A stretch of DNA of 5,027 nucleotides from Prevotellaceae bacterium (GCA_031279735.1 JAITHX010000026.1:1-5027), one strand, 5' to 3'. Positions 1 to 5,027 are shown, numbered from the stretch's first letter. Made by a program: numbers and translations. The notes: generated by a model not told the origin, from the sequence alone.

Positions 1-611
1 GTTTCGGGAAAACAGCCCCACTCCAAACACTCGTCAACAATTTGCAATGCGGTGACTTTATTCTTTATCAAACTGTAATAATCTGTTATTCCTCTGTTTG
101 CAAACAATTCTTTGAGCGAGTACGGATTTATTTTATCAACAAAATACCGCCCCGAAAGCAAAGTTGAATATTCCGTATCTAAAAGCGAGGAATTAGAACC
201 TGTAACAAATATTTTCTTGAAAATTTCGCTGTCGTAAGTGCTTTTTACAAAATTTTCCCAACGGGCAACCACCTGCACCTCGTCTAAAAACAGGTACCGA
301 ACCTTCACGCCTGTAATTTTTTCGGCAGTTTCTACGAGGGAATATAAAGCGGCGGGATTTTCCCAAACAAAATAAAACATCGGGTCGTCCATGTTGAGCG
401 ACAAAATTGTTTTCGGATCGTGTTCTTTCATTAGCTCGTTGATTAACAGCCGAAAAATAGACGATTTGCCGCAACGTCTGATACCTGTCAGCACTTGAAT
501 ATGCCGCATTTCCAATTTCCGCAGCAAGTCGTTTATAACAGATCTTTGCAGCAAACCCTTATATGTCTTACCTTCCCAGTGCGAATTTTGCTGAATGATA
601 ATCTTTTCCAT
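1..611 (-). CDS. AAA_14/DUF4143-type ATPase, N-terminal part (cut by window edge)
   Basis: The minus strand is open from an ATG at 609-611 to the window edge, giving 203 codons of a longer protein. Visible motifs are a Walker A loop GIRRCGKSS (residues 43-51), a Walker B strand YLFLDEVQ (106-113) followed by a Trp (118), a sensor-1-like strand VTGSN (136-140), and LLSGRY...INPYSLKEL (151-169). This order is characteristic of the AAA_14 ATPases that usually carry a C-terminal DUF4143 domain; full members run to about 380-420 residues, so roughly half is missing here. These proteins are predicted cytoplasmic P-loop ATPases, common in multiple copies in Bacteroidota, and their role is unknown. 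The start is supported by a TATATTTG box 25 nt upstream. Base composition is AT-richer than the operon at 1723-4827 (47 G+C in bases 1-120 by hand count). The family call is firm; no function can be given. Confidence 0.86.
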   Translation of the reverse strand, partial: MEKIIIQQNSHWEGKTYKGLLQRSVINDLLRKLEMRHIQVLTGIRRCGKSSIFRLLINELMKEHDPKTILSLNMDDPMFYFVWENPAALYSLVETAEKITGVKVRYLFLDEVQVVARWENFVKSTYDSEIFKKIFVTGSNSSLLDTEYSTLLSGRYFVDKINPYSLKELFANRGITDYYSLIKNKVTALQIVDECLEWGCFPE

Positions 612-636
612 CTTTTATAATTTTATTTTTTCGCTG

Positions 637-644
637 CAAATATA
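637..644 (-). promoter_or_regulatory. Bacteroidota-type -7 box upstream of the ATPase gene
   Basis: On the minus strand this reads TATATTTG, an exact match to the TAnnTTTG -7 element used by the primary sigma factor of Bacteroidota. The ATG at 609-611 lies 25 nt downstream of the box, and the leader between them is A/T-rich with no Shine-Dalgarno motif, as is usual in this phylum. I see no clear TTTG/TTG -33 element at the expected distance. The promoter is therefore inferred from one half-site and its position. Confidence 0.55.
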
Positions 645-752
645 CAGTGTTTCTCTAAATTCAGTTAGTAAAAACCCACCATATTACTAACTGCGCTTCG
701 TGTTTTTTTGTTTTTTGCCCTTTCATGCGGAATTTTCAAGTGGTTCTACTAT

Positions 753-767
753 TCCCTTATTAAGGGA
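753..767. repeat. Short palindrome TCCCTTA-T-TAAGGGA
   Basis: Seven-base perfect arms flank a single central T. It sits 12 bp before the left arm of the large inverted repeat at 779-982. The arm sequence TAAGGGAT also resembles the outer ends of the hairpin repeat at 1601-1726 (TTAGGGAT at one end, ATCCCTTA at the other). With a one-base centre it is a poor RNA hairpin, so it is more likely a DNA-level palindrome or the edge of a repeat element than a terminator. Confidence 0.5.
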
Positions 768-778
768 TCGTGCGGTTC

Positions 779-982
779 TTCACCGCGTCGCGGTGTTTTT
801 TTACCGCAAGGGGCGCGGAGGCTTCGCAGAGGACGCAGGGGCTTCGCGTCCTTTGCGCAAGGTCATTGGAGGTTGCGGATCAAGACCGGCAGCCGGCTCT
901 CTTCGCAAATGACGCGAAGCCCTTGCGCCCTCTGCGAAGCCCTTGCGCCCTTTGCGTTACAAAAACACCGCAACGCGGTGAA
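779..982. repeat. Large inverted repeat, 70-bp arms, 64-bp centre
   Basis: The left arm (779-848) and the reverse complement of the right arm (913-982) align without gaps over 70 positions with 9 mismatches by hand count. Each arm has an outer CACCGCG...CGGTG mini-palindrome, a T-run, and a G-rich inner part; in the right arm the inner part is a roughly 20-bp direct repeat built on GGGCGCAAGGGCTTCGC. The 64-bp centre contains TGCGGATCAAGACCGGC (874-890), a core also found around the heptamer array near the window's right end. The element lies between two minus-strand genes. Short open frames crossing it (up to 113 codons) have low-complexity Arg/Leu/Cys-rich translations typical of repeat DNA, so I do not call a gene here. 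Folded as RNA it would make a very long hairpin. Its function is unknown. Confidence 0.88.
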
Positions 983-1046
983 AAAACACGCAAACTTTTT
1001 CCACACAATTCCCAGTAGAACCCGCAATTTTAACACGACAGAAGTA

Positions 1047-1074
1047 TAACCGCTAACCACTAACCGCTAATCAC
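1047..1074. repeat. Heptamer tandem repeat, four TAACCRC-like units
   Basis: Four 7-bp units run in tandem: TAACCGC, TAACCAC, TAACCGC and TAATCAC. The last unit contains the minus-strand TGA stop codon of the META-domain gene (1071-1073). GAAGT (1041-1045) and ACTTC (1073-1077) flank the array as short inverted arms. The 7-bp period matches that of the unrelated-sequence array at 4902-5027. I see no T-tract that would make this a standard intrinsic terminator. Confidence 0.75.
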
Positions 1075-1496
1075 TTCTGCAGAACTTCAAATACGGCAAG
1101 CACCGTGTTTCCCTGTTTCAGTTTGAGACTTCCGGCGTCTATTGCGTAGGAATCGACGCGAGCGAGAACGTCGAGGTAAGCTGTTTCGATATTCATGTCG
1201 TTGCATATCATCTGCGAAATGCCGAGTACTTCCATGCGGATTCTATTGTTGCTCCTGATTTTTGCCTGACCGAAAAAGCGGTTGCATCCTCCGCTGCCGA
1301 AGAACTGGAGATCGGAGTCGATCTTGACAGTGGAGTTTTTCTTGACATCATGTATGTTTGTCATCATATTTTCGATGAGCAGGGAGTTCAGCTTCCATTC
1401 CCATGAAGTCAGCATTACCTCCGAATCACTGTTTGGCACCGTCGTGGCACATGCCTGTAAGAAGAGTAAAAAACAGACTAATACAAAATTTTTCAT
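1071..1496 (-). CDS. META/HslJ-domain lipoprotein
   Basis: This 141-residue protein starts with a lipoprotein signal: a short basic start, a hydrophobic stretch (residues 4-13) and the lipobox LQAC with the acylated cysteine at residue 16. It is therefore predicted to be exported and lipid-anchored in the cell envelope. The mature part fits the META domain (HslJ-like): an early Trp-x-Leu segment (SWEWKL, 31-36), SGGCNRFFG (68-76), a second cysteine in QMICND (95-100) and ETAYLDVL (104-111). Cys71 and Cys98 occupy the two conserved positions of the family. META proteins are linked to heat shock, novobiocin resistance or secretion in other bacteria, but no biochemical activity is established. 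The ATG at 1494-1496 is the start that gives the intact signal peptide; its leader is AT-rich without a Shine-Dalgarno sequence or a clear promoter box. The gene appears monocistronic, separated from gldF by a hairpin repeat. Confidence 0.87.
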   Translation of the reverse strand: MKNFVLVCFLLFLQACATTVPNSDSEVMLTSWEWKLNSLLIENMMTNIHDVKKNSTVKIDSDLQFFGSGGCNRFFGQAKIRSNNRIRMEVLGISQMICNDMNIETAYLDVLARVDSYAIDAGSLKLKQGNTVLAVFEVLQK

Positions 1497-1600
1497 TTTC
1501 CTAAAATATATACTTTAGTTATAAGACGTTTTTCTGTTCAAAATGTTCCCGAATTTATCATATTTTAATGCTGCGACAGGAATGTTTTGAATCCGCGCTC

Positions 1601-1726
1601 TTAGGGATGTGTTAGAAATAACTTAGCACACAGATGACACAGATGACGCAGATTTACGCGGCTTTGAATCTGCGTTAATCTGTCGAATCTGCGTCATCTG
1701 TGTTCTAAGTTATTTACATCCCTTAA
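1601..1726. repeat. Long hairpin-forming inverted repeat abutting the gldF stop codon
   Basis: The left arm is 1601-1661, the right arm 1670-1726, and the loop about 8 nt (CTTTGAAT). Read outward to inward, both arms carry TTA(A)GGGATGT, an exact AAATAACTTAG, then 34 aligned positions with 7 mismatches built from CACAGATGAC/GCAGATT units. The left arm has one extra GTTAG block. The right arm includes the TAA stop of gldF (1723-1725), so a gldF transcript would run straight into a stem of more than 50 bp. This could end transcription or protect the 3' end, but there is no T-tract after it on the minus strand, so I do not call it an intrinsic terminator. GCAGATT/CACAGATGA-type intergenic repeats are familiar from several bacterial phyla and often produce spurious small ORFs. 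Confidence 0.88.
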
Positions 1727-2454
1727 AATCTGATTCTGCGCAGGCTCAGGCGGGCAGCGGCGGTGAAAGCGGCGGCAAGGACGGCGAAATAAACAATGTC
1801 GCGGCTGTCGATAACTCCGCGACTCAACGATTTGTAGTGTTCGTTGATGCCCATCGACATTATGAAGGTATCGACCGGACGGAACAGGGAGAGCGACGCC
1901 AGTCCGTCGAAACCGGTATAGAAGAAAAAGCACAGCGCCGCCGAAACGATGAAGGCTACTATCTGACTGTCGGTTAGCGACGAGGCAAAAACGCCGATGG
2001 AGGCATACGCCGAGGCGAGCAGAAACAGTCCGGCGAACGAACCCGCAACGCCTCCCGTGTCGATGCTGCCTGCGGGAGAGCCGATGAGATATACTGTTAA
2101 ATAGTATGTAGCGCAAGGCGCAAGCGAGAGCAGCACCAGCGTTACGGCGGCGAAATATTTTGCCGCCACAAGCTGCCATTCCGTCAGCGGCTTGGTCAAA
2201 AGGAGTTCGAGAGTGCCAGTTTTGCGCTCTTCGGCAAAACTGCGCATGGTGACAGCCGGAACGAGAAACAGAAATACCCATGGCGCGACGAAGAACAGTG
2301 TGTCTATCGAGGCGTAGCCGGAATCGAGAATGTTAAATTCTCCCGGATTGATCCACATGAACCAGCCCGTCAGCGCCAGAAAGACTGCGACGGCGATATA
2401 GCCGGTCAGGGAGGAGAAGAACGAAACTATTTCCTTTCGATAGATGCTGTACAT
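1723..2454 (-). CDS. gldF: ABC-2 type permease, GldF family
   Basis: This 243-residue inner-membrane protein has about six hydrophobic segments (roughly residues 18-36, 52-72, 101-125, 139-161, 164-186 and 217-237). The N-terminus SFFSSLTGYI, the block NILDSGYASIDTLFF...APWVFLFLVPAVTMRSFAEE (41-76), the cytoplasmic stretch RKTGTLELLLTKPLTEWQL (77-95) and SSLTDSQIVAFI (158-169) match my recollection of GldF, the permease of the GldA-GldF-GldG ABC transporter studied in gliding Flavobacterium. The length is normal. It begins 9 nt after the meaB stop, so it is probably co-transcribed, and no Shine-Dalgarno sequence is visible. Its stop codon lies in a hairpin repeat. The usual partner gldG does not follow, and no ABC ATPase is in the window, so it must pair with subunits encoded elsewhere or do another job. 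Many carriers of gldF do not glide; the name indicates family, not motility. Confidence 0.86.
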   Translation of the reverse strand: MYSIYRKEIVSFFSSLTGYIAVAVFLALTGWFMWINPGEFNILDSGYASIDTLFFVAPWVFLFLVPAVTMRSFAEERKTGTLELLLTKPLTEWQLVAAKYFAAVTLVLLSLAPCATYYLTVYLIGSPAGSIDTGGVAGSFAGLFLLASAYASIGVFASSLTDSQIVAFIVSAALCFFFYTGFDGLASLSLFRPVDTFIMSMGINEHYKSLSRGVIDSRDIVYFAVLAAAFTAAARLSLRRIRF

Positions 2455-2463
2455 GTCTGGGGC

Positions 2464-3567
2464 TTATTTGGCTTTGAAGTATTCGGAGAGAAGTTCGCTT
2501 GCGGCGATGAAGGGGGAGATATGTCCTTCGGCAGTTTTCGTTTCGTATTCGGGAAGCATTGCGCGAATTTTCGGGTCGGAATAAAAGCGGGTTTGAAGGG
2601 CGGCGTTTATCGTTTCGTACATTCCGGATTTCGTCTGATTGCGGCGGTTGGCGTCGAAGAAGCCGTTGCTTCGGGCGGTCTGCACGTATTCGGCTATGGT
2701 TTCGCGCACTTCGTCCAGTCCGGTTTTTTCTGTTGACGACACGGCGAGCACCTTTGGCGTCACGCCGGAGCGAGGCGCGGGGAAGAGATGCATCGCGCTG
2801 CGGTACTGCGCCATAGCCTGCATCGCTCTGTCGATGTTGCTGCCGTCGGCTTTGTTGATAACTATCATGTCGGCCATTTCCATTATGCCCCGCTTGATGC
2901 CCTGCAGCTCGTCGCCGGCGCCGGGAATCATAAGCAGCAGAAAGAAATCGACCATCGAATGGACGAGAGTTTCCGACTGACCCACGCCTACGGTTTCCAC
3001 AAGCACCGTGTCGAAGCCTGCCGCTTCGCAAAGCACAACGCTCTCGCGGGTTTTGCGCGCCACTCCGCCCAGCGAACCGGCCGAAGGACTTGGGCGGATA
3101 AAGGCGCGATCGTCGCAGGCGAGTTCCGCCATTCGCGTTTTGTCGCCGAGTATGCTGCCTTTGGAGCGTTCGCTGCTGGGATCGACGGCAAGCACGGCGA
3201 GTTTTCGTCCGCGAGCGGTGAGGTGTTTGCCGAAGGCTTCGATGAAGGTGCTTTTGCCGGCGCCCGGCACTCCGGTTATTCCTATCCTCACCGATTTTCC
3301 GGCGTGCGGCAAACAGCGTTCGATGACTGCCTGCGATACGGCGAAATGTTCGTCGAGACGGCTTTCGACCAGGGTTATGGCGCGGCTCAGCGTGCTGATG
3401 TCGCCTTTCAGTATGGCTTCGGCGTATTCGTCGGCCGACAGAGCTTTCTTTCGGTTTCGCCTTATGCGCGCTACGGCTTCGGGATTGACAACCGGCTGCT
3501 GCTCTACTCCCGGATTGACGGTGAGAGCGCTTTTCATTTCTGATTCGTGATGTTCTTTTTCGGACAT
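2464..3567 (-). CDS. meaB: MeaB/ArgK-type GTPase, methylmalonyl-CoA mutase chaperone
   Basis: This 367-residue cytoplasmic P-loop GTPase belongs to the MeaB/ArgK/MMAA family of the G3E class. Motifs are complete: Walker A GVPGAGKST (residues 99-107), DPSS (129-132), GSILGDKTRM (137-146), RPSPSAGSLGGVARKTRE (158-175), the switch segment ETVGVGQSE (191-199), PGAGDELQGIKRGIMEMAD (215-233), the guanine-specificity motif NKAD (238-241) and SSTEKTG (277-283). Family members bind adenosylcobalamin-dependent methylmalonyl-CoA mutase and use GTP to gate cofactor loading and to protect or reactivate the enzyme; the mutase itself is not in this window. The protein is some 35 residues longer than the 330-residue E. 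coli and Methylobacterium forms as I recall them, mainly through a polar N-terminal extension. Met11 is a possible alternative start. It begins 12 nt after the stop of the upstream PLP-enzyme gene and ends 9 nt before gldF, indicating an operon. Older ArgK arginine-kinase annotations of this family are misleading. Confidence 0.95.
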   Translation of the reverse strand: MSEKEHHESEMKSALTVNPGVEQQPVVNPEAVARIRRNRKKALSADEYAEAILKGDISTLSRAITLVESRLDEHFAVSQAVIERCLPHAGKSVRIGITGVPGAGKSTFIEAFGKHLTARGRKLAVLAVDPSSERSKGSILGDKTRMAELACDDRAFIRPSPSAGSLGGVARKTRESVVLCEAAGFDTVLVETVGVGQSETLVHSMVDFFLLLMIPGAGDELQGIKRGIMEMADMIVINKADGSNIDRAMQAMAQYRSAMHLFPAPRSGVTPKVLAVSSTEKTGLDEVRETIAEYVQTARSNGFFDANRRNQTKSGMYETINAALQTRFYSDPKIRAMLPEYETKTAEGHISPFIAASELLSEYFKAK

Positions 3568-3579
3568 GTTTCTGGATAT

Positions 3580-4827
3580 TCAAACGTAAGACAAAGCATT
3601 TTCTATGTCGGCAACGAGATCGTCGGGGTCTTCCAGTCCTATGGAAAAACGGATGGCTCCGGGTTCTATGCCTGCAAGTTTTTTCATTTCGGGAGAGAAG
3701 GTTCCGTAGATGGTGGATTCCGGATGGATGACGAGACTTTTATTGTCGAACAGATTGGTAGCCCGACGGAATATTTCGAGCCTGTCCATGAATCGGAAGC
3801 AGGCGGCTCGGTCGGGAAGCGAGAGAGTGAACATGGCGCCCGGGTAGCCGAAGAACAGTTTGTCGGCTATTTTCTTATAGGGCGAGCTTTCGAGCGCGGG
3901 ATAATTGACGGCGAGAATCTTTTCCCTGCCTTCCAGTCTGCGCGCCACGGCGTATGCCGAAGCCGAAGCGGTTTCGTAGCGCATTTGCAGGGTCTCCATT
4001 CCGAGCGACTGCAGACAGGCGGTGTCGGGCGACATGCAGGCGCCCAGATTCCGTCCTATTTCGGCGCGCAGCTTTTGCGTGAATCGCGTTCTGCCTTCCG
4101 GCGGAGGCGGCATGCGGCTGAGTTTGCGACTGGCGGTTTCGTCGAATGTGGCGCGGTCTATTATCGCGCCTCCTATGCTCGTTGCGCCTCCTGATATGTA
4201 TTTGGTGGTAGAGACTACTTCTATGTCTATTCCGCAGGCGGCGGCATCGAATCCGCACCATGGCGTCAGAGTGGTATCGACCACGAGCGGAACGCCTTTG
4301 GGACGAACGACAGACGCTATTGCGGGCAAGTCGGCTATTTCGAGACAGGGATTGGTGATTATTTCCACAAACACGGCGCAGGTGTTTTCGTCGATAGCCG
4401 CTGCTATTTCGTCGGGATTGTCGGCGTTGACGAATCGAGTTTCCACGCCGAAGTCCGCGAGCGTGTATTTGAAGAACGACAGAGTATTGCCGAACAGCCG
4501 CGGCGACGAGACGATATTGGCGCCCGCGTATGCGAGAGCGAAGAACGAGGCTGAAATCGCCGCCATGCCCGAAGCAAGAGCTAAAACATGCTTTCCGCCC
4601 GAAGCTGCCTGTATTTTAGCTTCGAGATTGGCAACCGACGGGTTCGAGATTCGCGAATAGGTGTGCATTTCGGGCTTGCGCTGAAATGCGGCGGCTATGC
4701 TGTTGGAATCGGGATATTCGAATGCCGCGTTTCGATAAACGGGCAAGGATATGGCGCCATGCGCGTCGGGCTGGGCGAATTTTGCGCCGATTATTCTCGT
4801 CGAGAATTTCTTAGTGTTAATTTCCAT
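3580..4827 (-). CDS. Cys/Met-metabolism PLP-dependent enzyme (gamma-lyase, or O-acetylhomoserine sulfhydrylase-like)
   Basis: This 415-residue protein is a full-length member of the cystathionine/methionine gamma-family of fold-type I PLP enzymes. Visible PLP-site features are YSR (Tyr57, Arg59; phosphate contact across the dimer), ASGMAAI (85-91), Glu155-x3-Asn159-Pro, Asp184 in VVDTT (pyridine nitrogen), the Schiff-base lysine Lys209 in STTKYISGG (206-214), and Arg393 in AIRFSIGLED (substrate carboxylate). RNLGACMSPDTACLQSLGMETL (259-280) and the C-terminal pattern lean towards O-acetylhomoserine sulfhydrylases, but methionine or cystathionine gamma-lyase remains possible. One oddity is LFGNT (111-115), where well-studied gamma-lyases have LYG with a catalytic tyrosine. 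It is the first gene of the apparent operon, 35 nt downstream of a TATCTTTG box, followed 12 nt later by meaB. If it makes 2-oxobutyrate, it would feed propionyl-CoA towards the methylmalonyl-CoA step that MeaB supports. Family certain, substrate not. Confidence 0.93.
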   Translation of the reverse strand: MEINTKKFSTRIIGAKFAQPDAHGAISLPVYRNAAFEYPDSNSIAAAFQRKPEMHTYSRISNPSVANLEAKIQAASGGKHVLALASGMAAISASFFALAYAGANIVSSPRLFGNTLSFFKYTLADFGVETRFVNADNPDEIAAAIDENTCAVFVEIITNPCLEIADLPAIASVVRPKGVPLVVDTTLTPWCGFDAAACGIDIEVVSTTKYISGGATSIGGAIIDRATFDETASRKLSRMPPPPEGRTRFTQKLRAEIGRNLGACMSPDTACLQSLGMETLQMRYETASASAYAVARRLEGREKILAVNYPALESSPYKKIADKLFFGYPGAMFTLSLPDRAACFRFMDRLEIFRRATNLFDNKSLVIHPESTIYGTFSPEMKKLAGIEPGAIRFSIGLEDPDDLVADIENALSYV

Positions 4828-4862
4828 CCGGCTTTAATTTTATCTAAATATTAAAAACGCCG

Positions 4863-4870
4863 CAAAGATA
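4863..4870 (-). promoter_or_regulatory. Bacteroidota-type -7 box for the PLP enzyme-meaB-gldF operon
   Basis: On the minus strand this reads TATCTTTG, an exact TAnnTTTG match. The ATG of the PLP-enzyme gene (4825-4827) is 35 nt downstream, leaving a short AT-rich leader of about 30 nt without a Shine-Dalgarno motif. There is an A-run directly upstream but no clear TTTG -33 element at the expected spacing. The box lies 28 bp from the start of the heptamer-repeat inverted repeat at 4899, so the repeat occupies the upstream promoter region. Confidence 0.6.
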
Positions 4871-4898
4871 AAACTTTTTTTTAGGGTATGGGGTGCGG

Positions 4899-5027
4899 AT
4901 CAATTACGAATTACGAATTACGAATTACGAATTACGAATTACGACCGGCTTCGGACGTACAGACGAGACAGGACGTAATTCGTAATTCGTAATTCGTAAT
5001 TGATTCGTAATTCGTAATTGATTCGTA
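4899..5027. repeat. Heptamer-array inverted repeat (AATTACG / CGTAATT), truncated by window end
   Basis: Six exact AATTACG units (4902-4943) are followed by a 30-bp non-repeat centre (4944-4973) and four exact CGTAATT units (4974-5001), which are their reverse complement. The pairing extends one step further: ATCAATTACG (4899-4908) matches CGTAATTGAT (4995-5004) in reverse complement. After GATT there are two more CGTAATT units (5006-5019), another GATT and a partial unit running off the window. The whole can fold as one hairpin, or slip in 7-bp steps because the arms have unequal unit counts. It lies just upstream of the operon promoter. Such ATTCGTAATT-type intergenic arrays are, as far as I recall, common in Bacteroidota genomes; no function is established. 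Confidence 0.9.

Noticed and set aside
193..474. A 93-codon minus-strand open frame
   Set aside because: It is out of frame within the AAA_14 ATPase, whose reading frame is open through the whole stretch with Walker A and B motifs.
779..982. Insertion sequence with terminal inverted repeats
   Set aside because: The 64-bp centre is far too short for a transposase. A non-autonomous element is possible but cannot be shown without other copies.
700..1060. Small open frames (65-113 codons) across the 779-982 inverted repeat
   Set aside because: They exist on both strands and in several frames because the repeat lacks stops. Their translations are repetitive Arg/Leu/Ala/Cys strings typical of repeat-derived spurious proteins.
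1601..1726. Intrinsic terminator for the operon
   Set aside because: The stem is much longer than a usual terminator and no T-tract follows on the minus strand, so only a possible 3'-end structure is claimed.
2788..3543. A 251-codon plus-strand open frame antisense to meaB
   Set aside because: The sense strand encodes a complete MeaB GTPase. The antisense translation shows no family motifs and no promoter box was seen for it.
2333..3583. A 416-codon minus-strand open frame overlapping meaB and the start of gldF
   Set aside because: Its translation is Arg/Ser-rich low-complexity sequence with no domain, and it lies in another frame over meaB, whose motifs are complete. It is an out-of-frame by-product of GC-rich coding DNA.
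3547..4194. Plus-strand open frames antisense to the PLP enzyme (215 codons here, 212 codons at 4022-4660)
   Set aside because: Both are shadows of a gene with all PLP-site residues intact; neither translation resembles a known family.
4902..5027. CRISPR array
   Set aside because: The units are 7 bp and directly abutting, with no unique spacers and no cas gene in the window.

Overview
The window looks like chromosome from a Bacteroidota (probably Bacteroidales) bacterium. Three lines of evidence agree: a GldF-type ABC permease, a family best known from this phylum; two TAnnTTTG-type -7 promoter boxes (TATATTTG and TATCTTTG, minus strand) upstream of genes; and AT-rich leaders without Shine-Dalgarno sequences. 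All five recognised genes lie on the minus strand, so transcription runs from high to low coordinates.

Layout in transcription order. (1) 4899-5027 is a heptamer-repeat inverted repeat that runs off the window. (2) A -7 box at 4863-4870 appears to drive a tight three-gene operon: a Cys/Met-metabolism PLP-dependent enzyme (3580-4827), the MeaB/ArgK GTPase that serves methylmalonyl-CoA mutase (2464-3567), and the ABC-2 permease GldF (1723-2454), with gaps of 12 and 9 nt. (3) A long hairpin repeat at 1601-1726 starts at the gldF stop codon. (4) A small META/HslJ-domain lipoprotein follows (1071-1496). (5) The roughly 460-bp spacer 612-1070 holds a heptamer tandem repeat overlapping the lipoprotein stop codon, a near-perfect 70-bp-arm inverted repeat (779-982), a short palindrome and a promoter. 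(6) The N-terminal 203 codons of an AAA_14/DUF4143-type ATPase (611 down to 1) are cut by the window edge.

How the genes may work together. If the PLP enzyme is a gamma-lyase, it would make 2-oxobutyrate, a source of propionyl-CoA and methylmalonyl-CoA. MeaB protects and reactivates the mutase that handles methylmalonyl-CoA. The pairing may therefore be a metabolic unit, but the substrate of the PLP enzyme is not settled by the sequence. The place of gldF in this operon is unexplained, and its usual partner gldG is not next to it.

The most unusual aspect is the intergenic DNA. Each spacer larger than 15 bp holds a different hairpin-forming or short-period repeat; two of them include the stop codon of the adjacent gene, and two share a core sequence. 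I see no CRISPR array, tRNA, rRNA, transposase or phage gene, and no convincing new multi-gene system.
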